Under the pieces are notes generated by a model. That model saw only the letters and a program-made list of their open reading frames with translations, did no database searches and was not told where the DNA came from. 64,000 nucleotides of DNA, taken from TMP-7 sp038212445. Its GTDB lineage: Bacteria; Acidobacteriota; Terriglobia; Bryobacterales; Bryobacteraceae. Positions 8,294 to 16,466 of this stretch are shown here, piece by piece. The stretch is taken from contig JBBQUM010000010.1 in NCBI GenBank assembly GCA_038212445.1, positions 147,199 to 211,198 on the forward strand, given 5' to 3'. Both the position numbers and the translations under genes were made by a program. Position 1 is the stretch's first letter; the number at the start of each line of letters is the position of its first letter.

Positions 8294-9262
8294 CTACGTC
8301 GTCCGCGGCGGACGCGCCGACAGCTTCAGCTTCTTCAAATTCGACTCTCCCCCTGAACCATTCAGCTGCCAGTACTTCATCCGCTCGCTCCCCAATAACT
8401 CGCCCTTCTCCCCCCGGCTCGACTCCCACTTCACGATCCGATGCGGGACCGCCCGCTCCACGTAAATCTTCATCTTCCCGCCGCCGCTCTCCACCACCCA
8501 CGCCTCCACCTCAAACTGACCGGCCGCCACCGTCATCGGCGTCAGCGTCTTCATCCGCGACAACCTCGCCGCCGACCACTCGACAGGCTTGTGCGAATCT
8601 CGGACCGCCTGCAACCCGCTCAGCATCTTCACCGTCCGACTCTCCCCCGCTGTCAGCCGCGGCTCCGCCATCTGCCGCGCCCACAGGAACACTGCATCCG
8701 CTGCAAATCCCTCCGCCGGATACTGCAGCGCCGACTGCTGATCGCCCTCGCCATCAAAGTAGCTATGCCGCCACGAGCGGATGGAATGCGCGTCGAACAG
8801 CAATTCGTGAAACACATTCCCGCACCATTCCTGACTCGAGAACGACTCCTTGGTCAGCGTGCCAGCCTTGCGCGCGTTCACTTCCTCAAGCGCCACAAAC
8901 ACGCTCGTCATATCGTTGTAATCGTAAATCCCGGTCTGAAAATCCTTCACCAGGTTAAGCTTCATCACCGGAAACTCGTCCGTCTTAGGATGCTTTCCAG
9001 GATCCGCCTTTACCCGCGCTGAATTCGAAAACGTCTCGCTGACGAAAATAGCCACCGCTACCCCCCGCCGCGGCTGCCCATAATGCGGCTCCACCAGGTC
9101 GTAGCTCGACAACTCCGCCATACCGTCGCCCCATGTTCGCCAGAACTGTGAGTCGGCGAGGGGCGAGTCAATATACGCTGCCCCCGTCCTCCCAACCTGG
9201 GCGCTGGATCCACCGAGCGACAGAGAAACGGCACACAGAACCAGCAGTAGGAACAGCCTCAT
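8294..9262 (-). CDS. Secreted protein of unknown function
   Basis: About 322 residues when started at the ATG at 9262, which opens a signal peptide (RLFLLLVLCAVSLSLGGSSAQ); the longer frame to 9346 adds 28 residues unlike a leader. The mature protein has a mixed sequence with FWRTWGDGMAELSSYDLVEPHYGQPRRGVAVAIFVSETF and KYWQLNGSGG near the end. The C-terminal half (MTVAAGQFEVEAWVVESGGGKMKIYVERAVPHRIVKWES) resembles domains that bind or process lipophilic substrates in exported DUF3108-type proteins, but this is a weak resemblance. It is divergent from the ATP-grasp operon. I do not recognise the family. Confidence 0.75.
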   Translation of the reverse strand: MRLFLLLVLCAVSLSLGGSSAQVGRTGAAYIDSPLADSQFWRTWGDGMAELSSYDLVEPHYGQPRRGVAVAIFVSETFSNSARVKADPGKHPKTDEFPVMKLNLVKDFQTGIYDYNDMTSVFVALEEVNARKAGTLTKESFSSQEWCGNVFHELLFDAHSIRSWRHSYFDGEGDQQSALQYPAEGFAADAVFLWARQMAEPRLTAGESRTVKMLSGLQAVRDSHKPVEWSAARLSRMKTLTPMTVAAGQFEVEAWVVESGGGKMKIYVERAVPHRIVKWESSRGEKGELLGSERMKYWQLNGSGGESNLKKLKLSARPPRTT

Positions 9263-9344
9263 ATTTCGGTTATCGCACGTTTGGTAACATGAGAAAACAT
9301 ATATCAAGCTGCTTCCGTGTTGAAGCCGGCTACGAGGATTGCCC

Positions 9345-10811
9345 ATGGCCAGCGTAGCGGGACGGCGAACGGACCCTTTCCCTTTGAACGATTACGAACT
9401 TAGAGAAGCTTACGACGAGATGTTGACGCCGTCAGGCGAGGTGCGCTCGCACTATCAGTTCCTCCAGGAAGCGCTCCTCGAACTACCAGAAGCGGAGTTG
9501 CGCAAACGCAAACAGGCGGCCGACCTCTCCTTCCTGCATCAGGGAATCACATTCACCGTCTACGGCCGCGAGGAAGGCACCGAAAAGATCTTCCCCAACG
9601 ACCTTCTGCCGCGCATCCTCACTGACCAGGAGTGGCAAAAGATCGAGCGCGGACTGTCGCAGCGAATCCTCGCCCTAAATCTGTTTCTCAAAGATATCTA
9701 CCACGAGGGTAAGATCCTCAACGACGGCGTCGTGCCTCGCGAGTTGATCTATACCTGCAAGCACTTCCGACGGCAGATGCGTGGCTTCCAGGTCCGTCGC
9801 GACGCCTACGTCGCAGTCGCCGGCACCGACCTCATCCGTCAGCCTTCAGGCGAATTCGTCGTGCTCGAGGACAACCTGCGCGTCCCCAGCGGCGTTTCCT
9901 ACATGCTGGTCAGCCGTCAGGTCATGAAACGTACGTTCCCCGTTTTGTTCCGGCGCTGCGGCGTGCAACCCATCGAACATTACGCCCAGGCACTGCTTGC
10001 CACCCTCCGCTCCCTCGCCCCCGAGCATGCCGCCGGCGACCCCACCATCGTCCTGCTCAGCCCCGGCGTCTACAATTCCGCCTACTTCGAACATGCGTTT
10101 CTCGCACGCCAAATGGGCATCGAATTGGTCGAGGGCCGCGACCTCGTCGTCCACGACAACTGCGTTTACATGCGCAACACCGGCGGACTCACTCGCGTCG
10201 ACGTCATCTACCGGCGCATCGATGACGATTTCTGCGATCCGCTCGCATTCCGCCACGACACCATCCTCGGCGTGCCAGGCTTGTTTAACGCCTACCGTGC
10301 CGGCAACGTCAGCCTGGGCAACGCCCTCGGCACCGGCGTCGCCGATGACAAAGCCGTCTATGCCTACGTTCCCAAAATCATCAAGTATTACTTGGGCGAG
10401 GACGCCATCATCGACAACGTCCAAACGTTTATCATGACCGACCCAAAGGAGCGTCAGCACGTCATCGACAACATCGGCGAGTACGTGGTGAAAGCCGTCG
10501 GCGAGTCCGGAGGCTACGGCATGCTGATCGGGCCTCATAGCAGCGATGACCAGCGCGATGAGTTCCGCCGCCGCATCGAGGCCGACCCGCGCAACTATAT
10601 CGCTCAGCCAACTATTCAGCTTTCCACCGCCCCCTGCCTCATCGATGGCCGCGTCCAACCCCGGCACGTGGACTTGCGTCCCTACATTCTCTTTGGCGAG
10701 AAGACCACCATCGTCCCCGGCGGCCTCACCCGCGTCGCGCTGACTCGCGGATCGCTGGTTGTGAACTCGTCGCAAGGCGGCGGCAGTAAAGATACCTGGG
10801 TGCTTCACTAA
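9345..10811 (+). CDS. Circularly permuted type 2 ATP-grasp protein
   Basis: A 488-residue protein matching the circularly permuted ATP-grasp family (formerly DUF404/DUF407). Evidence includes GITFTVYGREEGTEKIFPNDLLPRIL, LALNLFLKDIYHEGKILNDGVVP, GEFVVLEDNLRVPSGVSYML, SPGVYNSAYFEHAFLARQMGIELVEGRDL, KAVGESGGYGMLIGP and the end SSQGGGSKDTWVL. The family ligates amines to carboxylates with ATP and is thought to make small peptides. I prefer the ATG at 9345, seven bases after GAGG. It heads a three-gene operon with an alpha-E protein and a transglutaminase, the arrangement that Aravind and colleagues proposed as a peptide synthesis or modification system. Confidence 0.93.
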   Translation: MASVAGRRTDPFPLNDYELREAYDEMLTPSGEVRSHYQFLQEALLELPEAELRKRKQAADLSFLHQGITFTVYGREEGTEKIFPNDLLPRILTDQEWQKIERGLSQRILALNLFLKDIYHEGKILNDGVVPRELIYTCKHFRRQMRGFQVRRDAYVAVAGTDLIRQPSGEFVVLEDNLRVPSGVSYMLVSRQVMKRTFPVLFRRCGVQPIEHYAQALLATLRSLAPEHAAGDPTIVLLSPGVYNSAYFEHAFLARQMGIELVEGRDLVVHDNCVYMRNTGGLTRVDVIYRRIDDDFCDPLAFRHDTILGVPGLFNAYRAGNVSLGNALGTGVADDKAVYAYVPKIIKYYLGEDAIIDNVQTFIMTDPKERQHVIDNIGEYVVKAVGESGGYGMLIGPHSSDDQRDEFRRRIEADPRNYIAQPTIQLSTAPCLIDGRVQPRHVDLRPYILFGEKTTIVPGGLTRVALTRGSLVVNSSQGGGSKDTWVLH

Positions 10812-10812
10812 A

Positions 10813-11772
10813 ATGCTCTCGCGAGTCGCCGACAATCTCTACTGGATGAGCCGCTACCTCGAACGCGCCGAACACATCGCGCGCGTCATGGAGGTTCAGT
10901 ACAACCTGATGCTCGAAGCCACCGCGGAGTCGGAAGAGGAACGCTGGCGCCGCGTTCTGCGCACGCTCGGCGTGCGCGTCAAGGAAGGCGAGAGTGTTGT
11001 CGAAGTAGCGCACTCGCTTACCTCCGACCCCGATAGCCCAACTTCAATCGTCCACTGCGTCATGTCAGCTCGCGAGATTGCGCGGCAGGTCCGCGAGCAG
11101 ATCAGCTCGGAAATGTGGGAACAGATCAACCGCCTGTTTCACGCCATTCGCCGCGCCGACCGCGTGGATCTCTGGCAAAGCGATCCGCTCGATTTCTTCC
11201 AGTCCATCTGCGAGGGCTCCTATCTGTTCCAGGGCATCACCGACTCCAAAATGACCCACGGAGAAGGCTGGCACTTCATTCAATTGGGGCGCTACATGGA
11301 ACGCGCCTCCACCTTGTCCACGCTCATCGATGCGCACTATTCGGAGTTCGACGTCGCGCTCGATCCCTCAGTCGAGAGCGACGGCGACCACCTTGAATGG
11401 GTCGGCCTCCTCAAATCCTGCACCGCCTTCGAGGCTTACTGCAAAGTGTACTCAGCCGAGACCCGCCCCGATCGCATCGGCGAGTTCCTCATCCTCAGTC
11501 CTAACTTCCCTCACTCCATTCGGTTTTCCGTCGACGCCGTCGAAACCGCCCTCAGGGCGATCTCCGGACTCTCCTCGGGCAAACGCAGTTCCCGCATCGA
11601 GCGCATCACCGGACGCCTGCGCGCCATGTTGAGCTTCAGTCAGATTGACGAAATCATGGCCGCCGGTCTGCACAGCTATCTCCAAAATGTCCTGAAGCAG
11701 TGCGCCGACGCTCACTCCGCGCTCCATCAGGTCTATATCACCTACGCCATCGAAGCAGCTCTTGAGGCCTAA
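10813..11772 (+). CDS. Alpha-E domain protein (DUF403)
   Basis: A 319-residue all-helical protein beginning MLSRVADNLYWMSRYLERAE, the hallmark of the alpha-E family, with further conserved parts DFFQSICEGSYLFQGITDSKMTHGEGWHFIQLGRYMERA and LSPNFPHSIRFSVDAVETALRAI. The repeated Glu residues in helices give the family its name. Its biochemical role is unproven; it always accompanies the permuted ATP-grasp enzyme and is presumed to help in peptide ligation. It starts one base after the ATP-grasp stop and its TAA overlaps the transglutaminase ATG by one base (TAATG), so the three are translated together. Confidence 0.93.
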   Translation: MLSRVADNLYWMSRYLERAEHIARVMEVQYNLMLEATAESEEERWRRVLRTLGVRVKEGESVVEVAHSLTSDPDSPTSIVHCVMSAREIARQVREQISSEMWEQINRLFHAIRRADRVDLWQSDPLDFFQSICEGSYLFQGITDSKMTHGEGWHFIQLGRYMERASTLSTLIDAHYSEFDVALDPSVESDGDHLEWVGLLKSCTAFEAYCKVYSAETRPDRIGEFLILSPNFPHSIRFSVDAVETALRAISGLSSGKRSSRIERITGRLRAMLSFSQIDEIMAAGLHSYLQNVLKQCADAHSALHQVYITYAIEAALEA

Positions 11773-12734
11773 TGTTCTACTCCATCCGACACCTGACACG
11801 ATTTCGCTACAGTGCGCCAGTGAGCGAGAGCATCATGGAACTGCGCATGCACCCGCGCACCGAGGGCCCCCAGCGCTGCCTCACCTTCGACCTCAACGTC
11901 GAGCCTCGCGCCCGCGTCCATTCCTACCGCGACTACCTCGGCAACAGCGTCGATCATTTCAACGCTCCTGGAAAACATACTCAGTTGCGCATCGTCGCTG
12001 AATCACTTGTGGAGTCCCTACCGCCTTCTGACCTTCCAGACGGCCTTCCCAATGCTTCGTGGAGCGAATTGGACGACATGGTTGCCATGGGCGACTACTG
12101 GGAGATGCTCATGCCTAGCCAGTTTGCTCACTCCACCCCCAATCTGCTCGACTTGGCGAGTCAGTTCAAACTGCAGCGCCGCGACGATCCTCTCACCGTC
12201 GTCCGCGACGCCAGCCGGGCCATCTACGAATGGTTCGACTACGTTCCCAAATCCACCCAGGTCGACTCGCCCATTGACCATGCCATCGCCGAACGGCGCG
12301 GCGTCTGTCAGGACTTCACCCATATCCTGATCGCGCTGATGCGCCAGGTCCGCGTTCCCGCGCGCTATGTCAGCGGCTACCTATATCATTCGCCCAAAGG
12401 GCAGGATCGCTCGGTGGACGGCGCCACGCATGCCTGGGCTGAGGTTCTGCTGCCCACGCTCGGCTGGGTGGGAGTCGACCCCACTAACGACATCTTTGCC
12501 GGCGAACGGCACATCCGTACCGCGATTGGCCGCGACTACGCCGACGTGCCTCCCACCAAGGGTGTTTTCAAAGGCGGCGCCTCCACCGAACTGACTGTGT
12601 CGGTCCGTGTGTCGCCCTCCGATGCACCGCCATCGCCCGAGCCTGAAATGACCATCACTCAGGACTGGGCCGCCATCGCCGCCAGCGACGCGCAAATCGC
12701 GCACGAGCAGCAACAGCAGCAGCAACAGCAGTAG
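11772..12734 (+). CDS. Transglutaminase-like cysteine peptidase family protein with a polyglutamine tail
   Basis: A 320-residue protein with an N-terminal bacterial transglutaminase-like domain (SIRHLTRFRYSAPVSESIMELRMHPR) and a transglutaminase core. The catalytic triad is visible: Cys179 in RRGVCQDFTH, His220 in GATHAWAEV and Asp236 in GVDPTND. No signal peptide is present, so it should work in the cytoplasm with its two operon partners, perhaps as a peptidase or amide-transfer enzyme on the ligation product. The end is unusual: after HE come eight Gln in a row from CAG/CAA codons (12709-12731), a tract prone to slippage. The stop abuts the convergent TonB receptor stop exactly. Confidence 0.92.
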   Translation: MFYSIRHLTRFRYSAPVSESIMELRMHPRTEGPQRCLTFDLNVEPRARVHSYRDYLGNSVDHFNAPGKHTQLRIVAESLVESLPPSDLPDGLPNASWSELDDMVAMGDYWEMLMPSQFAHSTPNLLDLASQFKLQRRDDPLTVVRDASRAIYEWFDYVPKSTQVDSPIDHAIAERRGVCQDFTHILIALMRQVRVPARYVSGYLYHSPKGQDRSVDGATHAWAEVLLPTLGWVGVDPTNDIFAGERHIRTAIGRDYADVPPTKGVFKGGASTELTVSVRVSPSDAPPSPEPEMTITQDWAAIAASDAQIAHEQQQQQQQQ

Positions 12735-15128
12735 CTACCAGTACAGCCTCAGCCGGACAGCCGCCGCCCGCGGCGATATCAGCCGCGTCCCCACAAAGAC
12801 CGATTGAAAGTTGTAGAGCGCCGTCGTGTCCGTCAGATTGTTCATCTGCACCTGTACGTCCCACGCTCTCCTGTCGCCCCGCCATTGCCGGTATCCCACC
12901 GCCACATCCGTGACCGTCCGTGCACGCACCCGCGCCGGACTACTGGTCAAATCGACGTAGGGCAGAAGATCGCGATAGTCGGGATCAGCCGCCACTACTG
13001 TCGGGTTCGACGGATTCGCCACCAGTCCACTGTCGTAACGCAGCGTGGCACTAGTCCACCAGCGCCGGTTTGGCGCGTAGTGCAGATTGGCTTGAGCGCC
13101 GAGTTTCTGGTCATGGTCAATCACGAATGGACCCGACGTCAACAGGTCCACTGAGTCCTGTCCAAGAAACAGTCCTCCGGTGAACGGCGGCGTCGATACC
13201 GCGTGCGAGTGCGTCAGACTGACGGTGGTTGTGATCCCCGCCACCGGCGGCAGCGTGATCCGCGCCTCCACTCCGTTCACTCGAATCCGTGCCAGCGCCG
13301 TCGGGAAAATGATCCCCGTGTCGAAGAAATTATTGTTGTCCTGCTGGTCGCGCGAGTCCTTGTGATAATACGTCGCGTTTAACGAAGCCTTGCCAAACAG
13401 TGCCTGTTGGATCCCTGTTTCGTAGACATTCTCCCGCTGCGGGCGCAGTGGTGCGAACGTGTTGCCGAGCGCCGCCCTTACGCCGGGGGGAGCCAGGCGC
13501 GACGCTTCTTCCGAGCTCGATAACAGCAGGTTCTCGTTCGGCGGCGTCTGGTAGTTCCGGTTGTAGGAAGCTCGAAATACCGTCCCCGTCTCTTTCAAGT
13601 TGAACGCCACTCCCACCCGCGGCTCCAACTGGTGACCGTCCACCAGAAAACGGTAATCGTCGTATCTCAGACCCAGCGAAAACATGAACCGGTGCCAGCG
13701 GATCGAGTCCTGCGCAAACCCGCTCGCGAGCGTTCCCGCCTGCTTCCGCGCAAATCGAAACCACTCGCCCCCGCGGCCAAGATCATACGGCAGCAGCGCC
13801 GGATTAAACGATGGCGACGCCGGATCGTTGAACCGTGGACTCGCCACTGCCATAAAAAAGTTCTCGCTCACTGGGAAGTACTGCAGGTCGGCGCCCGCCC
13901 GGATTGAATGCGCCCCGATAATCCAGTTAATCCGGTTCGCGGAAGTTACTGTGCTCAGATGGCGCGCCTGCGATGACGTCACCGGAGTATCGTGGACGCT
14001 TGGCAGCAAGTGCGCCACTGTCGGCCGAAATGCCACCGTCGACTCAATCGTCGCCCGCGGACTCACCACGTGGCTCCACCGCAGCCAGATGGACGCGTCC
14101 TTCAGCAACTGCCTCTGGTCCATCCCCGCAGCCTGCTGCGACCGCAGGTTCGCTAGCTGAAAGCTCGACCGTCCCAACATGACGTTCAGGCCCAGCCTGT
14201 CGTGATCGCCCAGTTGATAGTCCACCCGCAGGAAAGCCCGCCCGGCATTGCCGCCGTTATGCAAATTCTCCATCGAGACCTGATCGAGAAAACGATTTGA
14301 CTTCGCCGTCGATAGCAGTGCGAAATAACTGAACCGGCCCACCTCGCCGCCCGCCTCGGTCACTGACTCCAGTGTTCCAAACGAGCCCGCCCCCACCTCC
14401 GTGCTCCCGTACAAGCGTCGGCCTGAACCCGCGCCGGTATGCGTGGAAACCGCAGCCACGCCCGATACTTTTGAGCCGAACTCCGCCGGAATGTCGCCCG
14501 TATAAAGCTCAAGGCTTTCGACGATTCGCGGATCGAGCGCCGTCGCAAATGCTCCCGTAAGCTGATCGCTGATCGGCAGTCCGTCGATCACGTAAGTCAT
14601 CTGGTTGTGAGCGCCCCGCGGATGGATCGCGCCATTCGCGTTCACCGCAAATCCGGGAAAGCTCATCAGGTAGGTCTCCAGGCCCCGGCTGCCAAGCGCC
14701 GCCGGCATGGTCTCCAGCGCCGCCGCTGAAAGAGCTGTGCGAGTGCCAGTCGCCGCCGTGTCCACCAGGCTCGCCGTCTCGGTGGCGCTTACCGTCACCT
14801 CCGCCTCCACGGTTTCCACCGCCAGCACAACCTCCACTTCCACTGGGACGTTTGTGCGAAGCGCGATCTCTCGATGGTGAGACTGAAAACCTTCCGCCGT
14901 CACCTGGAGCCGGTAATCCTGAAGCGGAATGAACCGTAGGCTGTAAGATCCTGAGCCGTCAGCTGCCAGCTCCCGGCCAAAGCTCGTCAGCCGGTTGTCC
15001 AACCTCACCCGCGCGTTTGGAATGGCCGCGCCGTCGGGCGCTCGCACCTTCACCAAAAGATCCGCCGTCGTCTGACAAAACAAAACGACCGGAAACACCA
15101 CCCCTAGTGCTACCGCCCAGTTAACCAT
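12735..15128 (-). CDS. TonB-dependent outer-membrane receptor with N-terminal carboxypeptidase-regulatory-like domain
   Basis: A 797-residue outer-membrane protein. A signal peptide (ALGVVFPVVLFCQTTA) is followed by a carboxypeptidase D regulatory-like beta sandwich at about 22-105 (VKVRAPDGAAIPNARVRL, YRLQVTAEGFQ). A plug domain follows at about 115-225 (RGLETYLMSFPGFAVNANGAIHPRGAHNQMTYVIDG), then a long beta barrel ending in the aromatic RLRLYW. Such receptors import metal chelates, metals or oligosaccharides using TonB energy. A palindrome overlapping its start codon is nearly identical to one in front of the Nramp gene at 56962. I infer that it carries a metal such as manganese, not sugar. 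Proximity to glgC alone would have suggested carbohydrate. Confidence 0.9.
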   Translation of the reverse strand: MVNWAVALGVVFPVVLFCQTTADLLVKVRAPDGAAIPNARVRLDNRLTSFGRELAADGSGSYSLRFIPLQDYRLQVTAEGFQSHHREIALRTNVPVEVEVVLAVETVEAEVTVSATETASLVDTAATGTRTALSAAALETMPAALGSRGLETYLMSFPGFAVNANGAIHPRGAHNQMTYVIDGLPISDQLTGAFATALDPRIVESLELYTGDIPAEFGSKVSGVAAVSTHTGAGSGRRLYGSTEVGAGSFGTLESVTEAGGEVGRFSYFALLSTAKSNRFLDQVSMENLHNGGNAGRAFLRVDYQLGDHDRLGLNVMLGRSSFQLANLRSQQAAGMDQRQLLKDASIWLRWSHVVSPRATIESTVAFRPTVAHLLPSVHDTPVTSSQARHLSTVTSANRINWIIGAHSIRAGADLQYFPVSENFFMAVASPRFNDPASPSFNPALLPYDLGRGGEWFRFARKQAGTLASGFAQDSIRWHRFMFSLGLRYDDYRFLVDGHQLEPRVGVAFNLKETGTVFRASYNRNYQTPPNENLLLSSSEEASRLAPPGVRAALGNTFAPLRPQRENVYETGIQQALFGKASLNATYYHKDSRDQQDNNNFFDTGIIFPTALARIRVNGVEARITLPPVAGITTTVSLTHSHAVSTPPFTGGLFLGQDSVDLLTSGPFVIDHDQKLGAQANLHYAPNRRWWTSATLRYDSGLVANPSNPTVVAADPDYRDLLPYVDLTSSPARVRARTVTDVAVGYRQWRGDRRAWDVQVQMNNLTDTTALYNFQSVFVGTRLISPRAAAVRLRLYW

Positions 15129-15158
15129 AGTTAAGTCTACCCTATCAACTATGATTCA
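15121..15158 (-). promoter_or_regulatory. Candidate metal-repressor operator overlapping the TonB receptor start (two sites)
   Basis: On the plus strand 15121-15134 is TTAACCATAGTTAA, an inverted repeat TTAAC/GTTAA that contains the receptor start codon (CAT at 15126-15128). It differs at one position from TTAACTATAGTTAA at 56965-56978 before the Nramp gene. A second, weaker copy is at 15145-15158 (TCAACTATGATTCA), matching the Nramp site at 10 of 14 positions in the better orientation. The form is that of a DtxR/MntR-type binding site. The role is inferred, not shown. Confidence 0.6.
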
Positions 15159-15178
15159 GGAAGCTTTTTCTTCGCGAA

Positions 15179-16399
15179 CTAGAAAATCGGATCCGGCGGC
15201 AGCACCACCACGCCGCCATCGGTGACCGTGTATCCGCGCGCGCGATCCGCCTCGATGTCTACGCCGATGTTGCTGTTCTCCGGCACTATGACGCCTGCCG
15301 GAATAATCGCCCGGTGGATGCGGCTGTTCCGGCCCACCTCAACCCGCTCCATCAGAATTGAGCTGTCGATGTCGCAGTAGCTATTCACGCGCACACCCGG
15401 CGACAGCACGCAGCGCGTCAGGCGTCCTCCGGAAATGATGCAGCCGTGGGCGACGATGGAGTCGAGCGCGACGCCCATCCGCCGGTCCTCACTCGCGAAC
15501 ACGAATTTGGCTGGCGGCGCCTGTGCCATGCGCGTCCGCAGCGGCCACCTGCGATCGTACAGATTGAACTCAGGCGTCACCGACACCAGGTCCATATTCG
15601 CGTCGTAGTACGCGTCGAGCGTCCCCACATCGCGCCAGTAGCGCGCCGTTTTATCGTTGAGGTCGCGAAAGTCGTAGGCGATTACCTTCGACTTGCCAAT
15701 GAGCGCCGGCAGAATATCGCGCCCAAAGTCATGCGCCGAATTTTCGTTCTCGGCATCGGCGATCAGCGCTTGCAGCAGCACTTCGGTACGGAACGCGTAA
15801 ATCCCCATCGACGCCGACACCATCTCGGGGTTGAACACCGAACGCACCGGATTGCCGTGCTTCGGCTTCTCCTCAAATCCGGTAACCGCAAAGTCCGTTT
15901 CGATTCGTGCGATCCCAAACTGATCGGCGAAGCCCGGATCCATCTGTATGGTCGCGATGGTCACGTCGGCCTTACTTCGCTGGTGCCAGTCCACCATCTC
16001 GAAGTAATCCATCTTGTAGATGTGATCACCCGCCAGGATGATCGTGATCTCCGCATTCTCGGCGTGAATGCTTTCGATGTTCTGATATACCGCATCAGCT
16101 GTGCCGCGATACCAGTCGTCGTGAATCCTCTTCATCGGCGGAATTACTTCGATGAATTCGCCCAGCTCGGTGGAGAAAAATCCCCAACCTTCGCGGATAT
16201 GCCGCGCCAGTTCGAGCGACTTGTACTGCGTCAGCACAAACACCCGCCGGATATCGGAATTCAGGCAATTCGACAGCGTGAAGTCGATGATCCTGTACGT
16301 GCCGCCGAACGGAACCGCGGGCTTGGCTGTATTCCGTGTCAAGGGACCAAGACGCTCGCCGGCGCCGCCCGCAAGTAGGATTGCGATTACGTTGTGCAT
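15179..16399 (-). CDS. glgC: Glucose-1-phosphate adenylyltransferase
   Basis: A 406-residue enzyme that makes ADP-glucose from glucose-1-phosphate and ATP, the first step of glycogen synthesis. The ATG at 16399 gives the standard start VIAILLAGGAGERLGPLT; the open frame runs on to 16660 but the extra 87 residues are Arg-rich and unlike the family. Diagnostic motifs are KPAVPFGGTYRIIDFTLSN, LTQYKS, WYRGTADAVYQN, ILAGDHIYKMDY, ITGFEEKP-like VTGFEEKPKHG and the left-handed helix end (GCIISGGRLTRCVLSPGVRVNSY). A 9-base-pair hairpin lies 12 bases upstream. No other glycogen gene is in the window. The downstream gene is the TonB receptor. Confidence 0.95.
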   Translation of the reverse strand: MHNVIAILLAGGAGERLGPLTRNTAKPAVPFGGTYRIIDFTLSNCLNSDIRRVFVLTQYKSLELARHIREGWGFFSTELGEFIEVIPPMKRIHDDWYRGTADAVYQNIESIHAENAEITIILAGDHIYKMDYFEMVDWHQRSKADVTIATIQMDPGFADQFGIARIETDFAVTGFEEKPKHGNPVRSVFNPEMVSASMGIYAFRTEVLLQALIADAENENSAHDFGRDILPALIGKSKVIAYDFRDLNDKTARYWRDVGTLDAYYDANMDLVSVTPEFNLYDRRWPLRTRMAQAPPAKFVFASEDRRMGVALDSIVAHGCIISGGRLTRCVLSPGVRVNSYCDIDSSILMERVEVGRNSRIHRAIIPAGVIVPENSNIGVDIEADRARGYTVTDGGVVVLPPDPIF

Positions 16400-16411
16400 G
16401 GAATCACTGAG

Positions 16412-16446
16412 AAGGGGACGCCCGTCACCGGCTGAATCGTCCCCTT
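16412..16446. promoter_or_regulatory. Hairpin with flanking T tract in the glgC leader
   Basis: AAGGGGACG (16412-16420) and CGTCCCCTT (16438-16446) form a perfect 9-base-pair stem with a 17-base loop. Read on the plus strand it is followed by seven T, a strong intrinsic terminator shape, but no rightward gene precedes it. Read leftward it sits between the upstream secreted-protein gene and glgC, 12 bases before the glgC start, and could attenuate read-through or guard the 5' end. Confidence 0.6.
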
Positions 16447-16466
16447 TTTTTGAACTCGCCTGACCG

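Noticed and set aside
7930..8958. A 342-residue rightward frame rich in Pro and Ser
   Set aside because: It is antisense to two signal-peptide genes and crosses the repeat pair; composition is a codon shadow.
9846..10835. A 329-residue leftward frame opposite the ATP-grasp gene
   Set aside because: Val/Asp/Gly-rich shadow with no start signal or motif.
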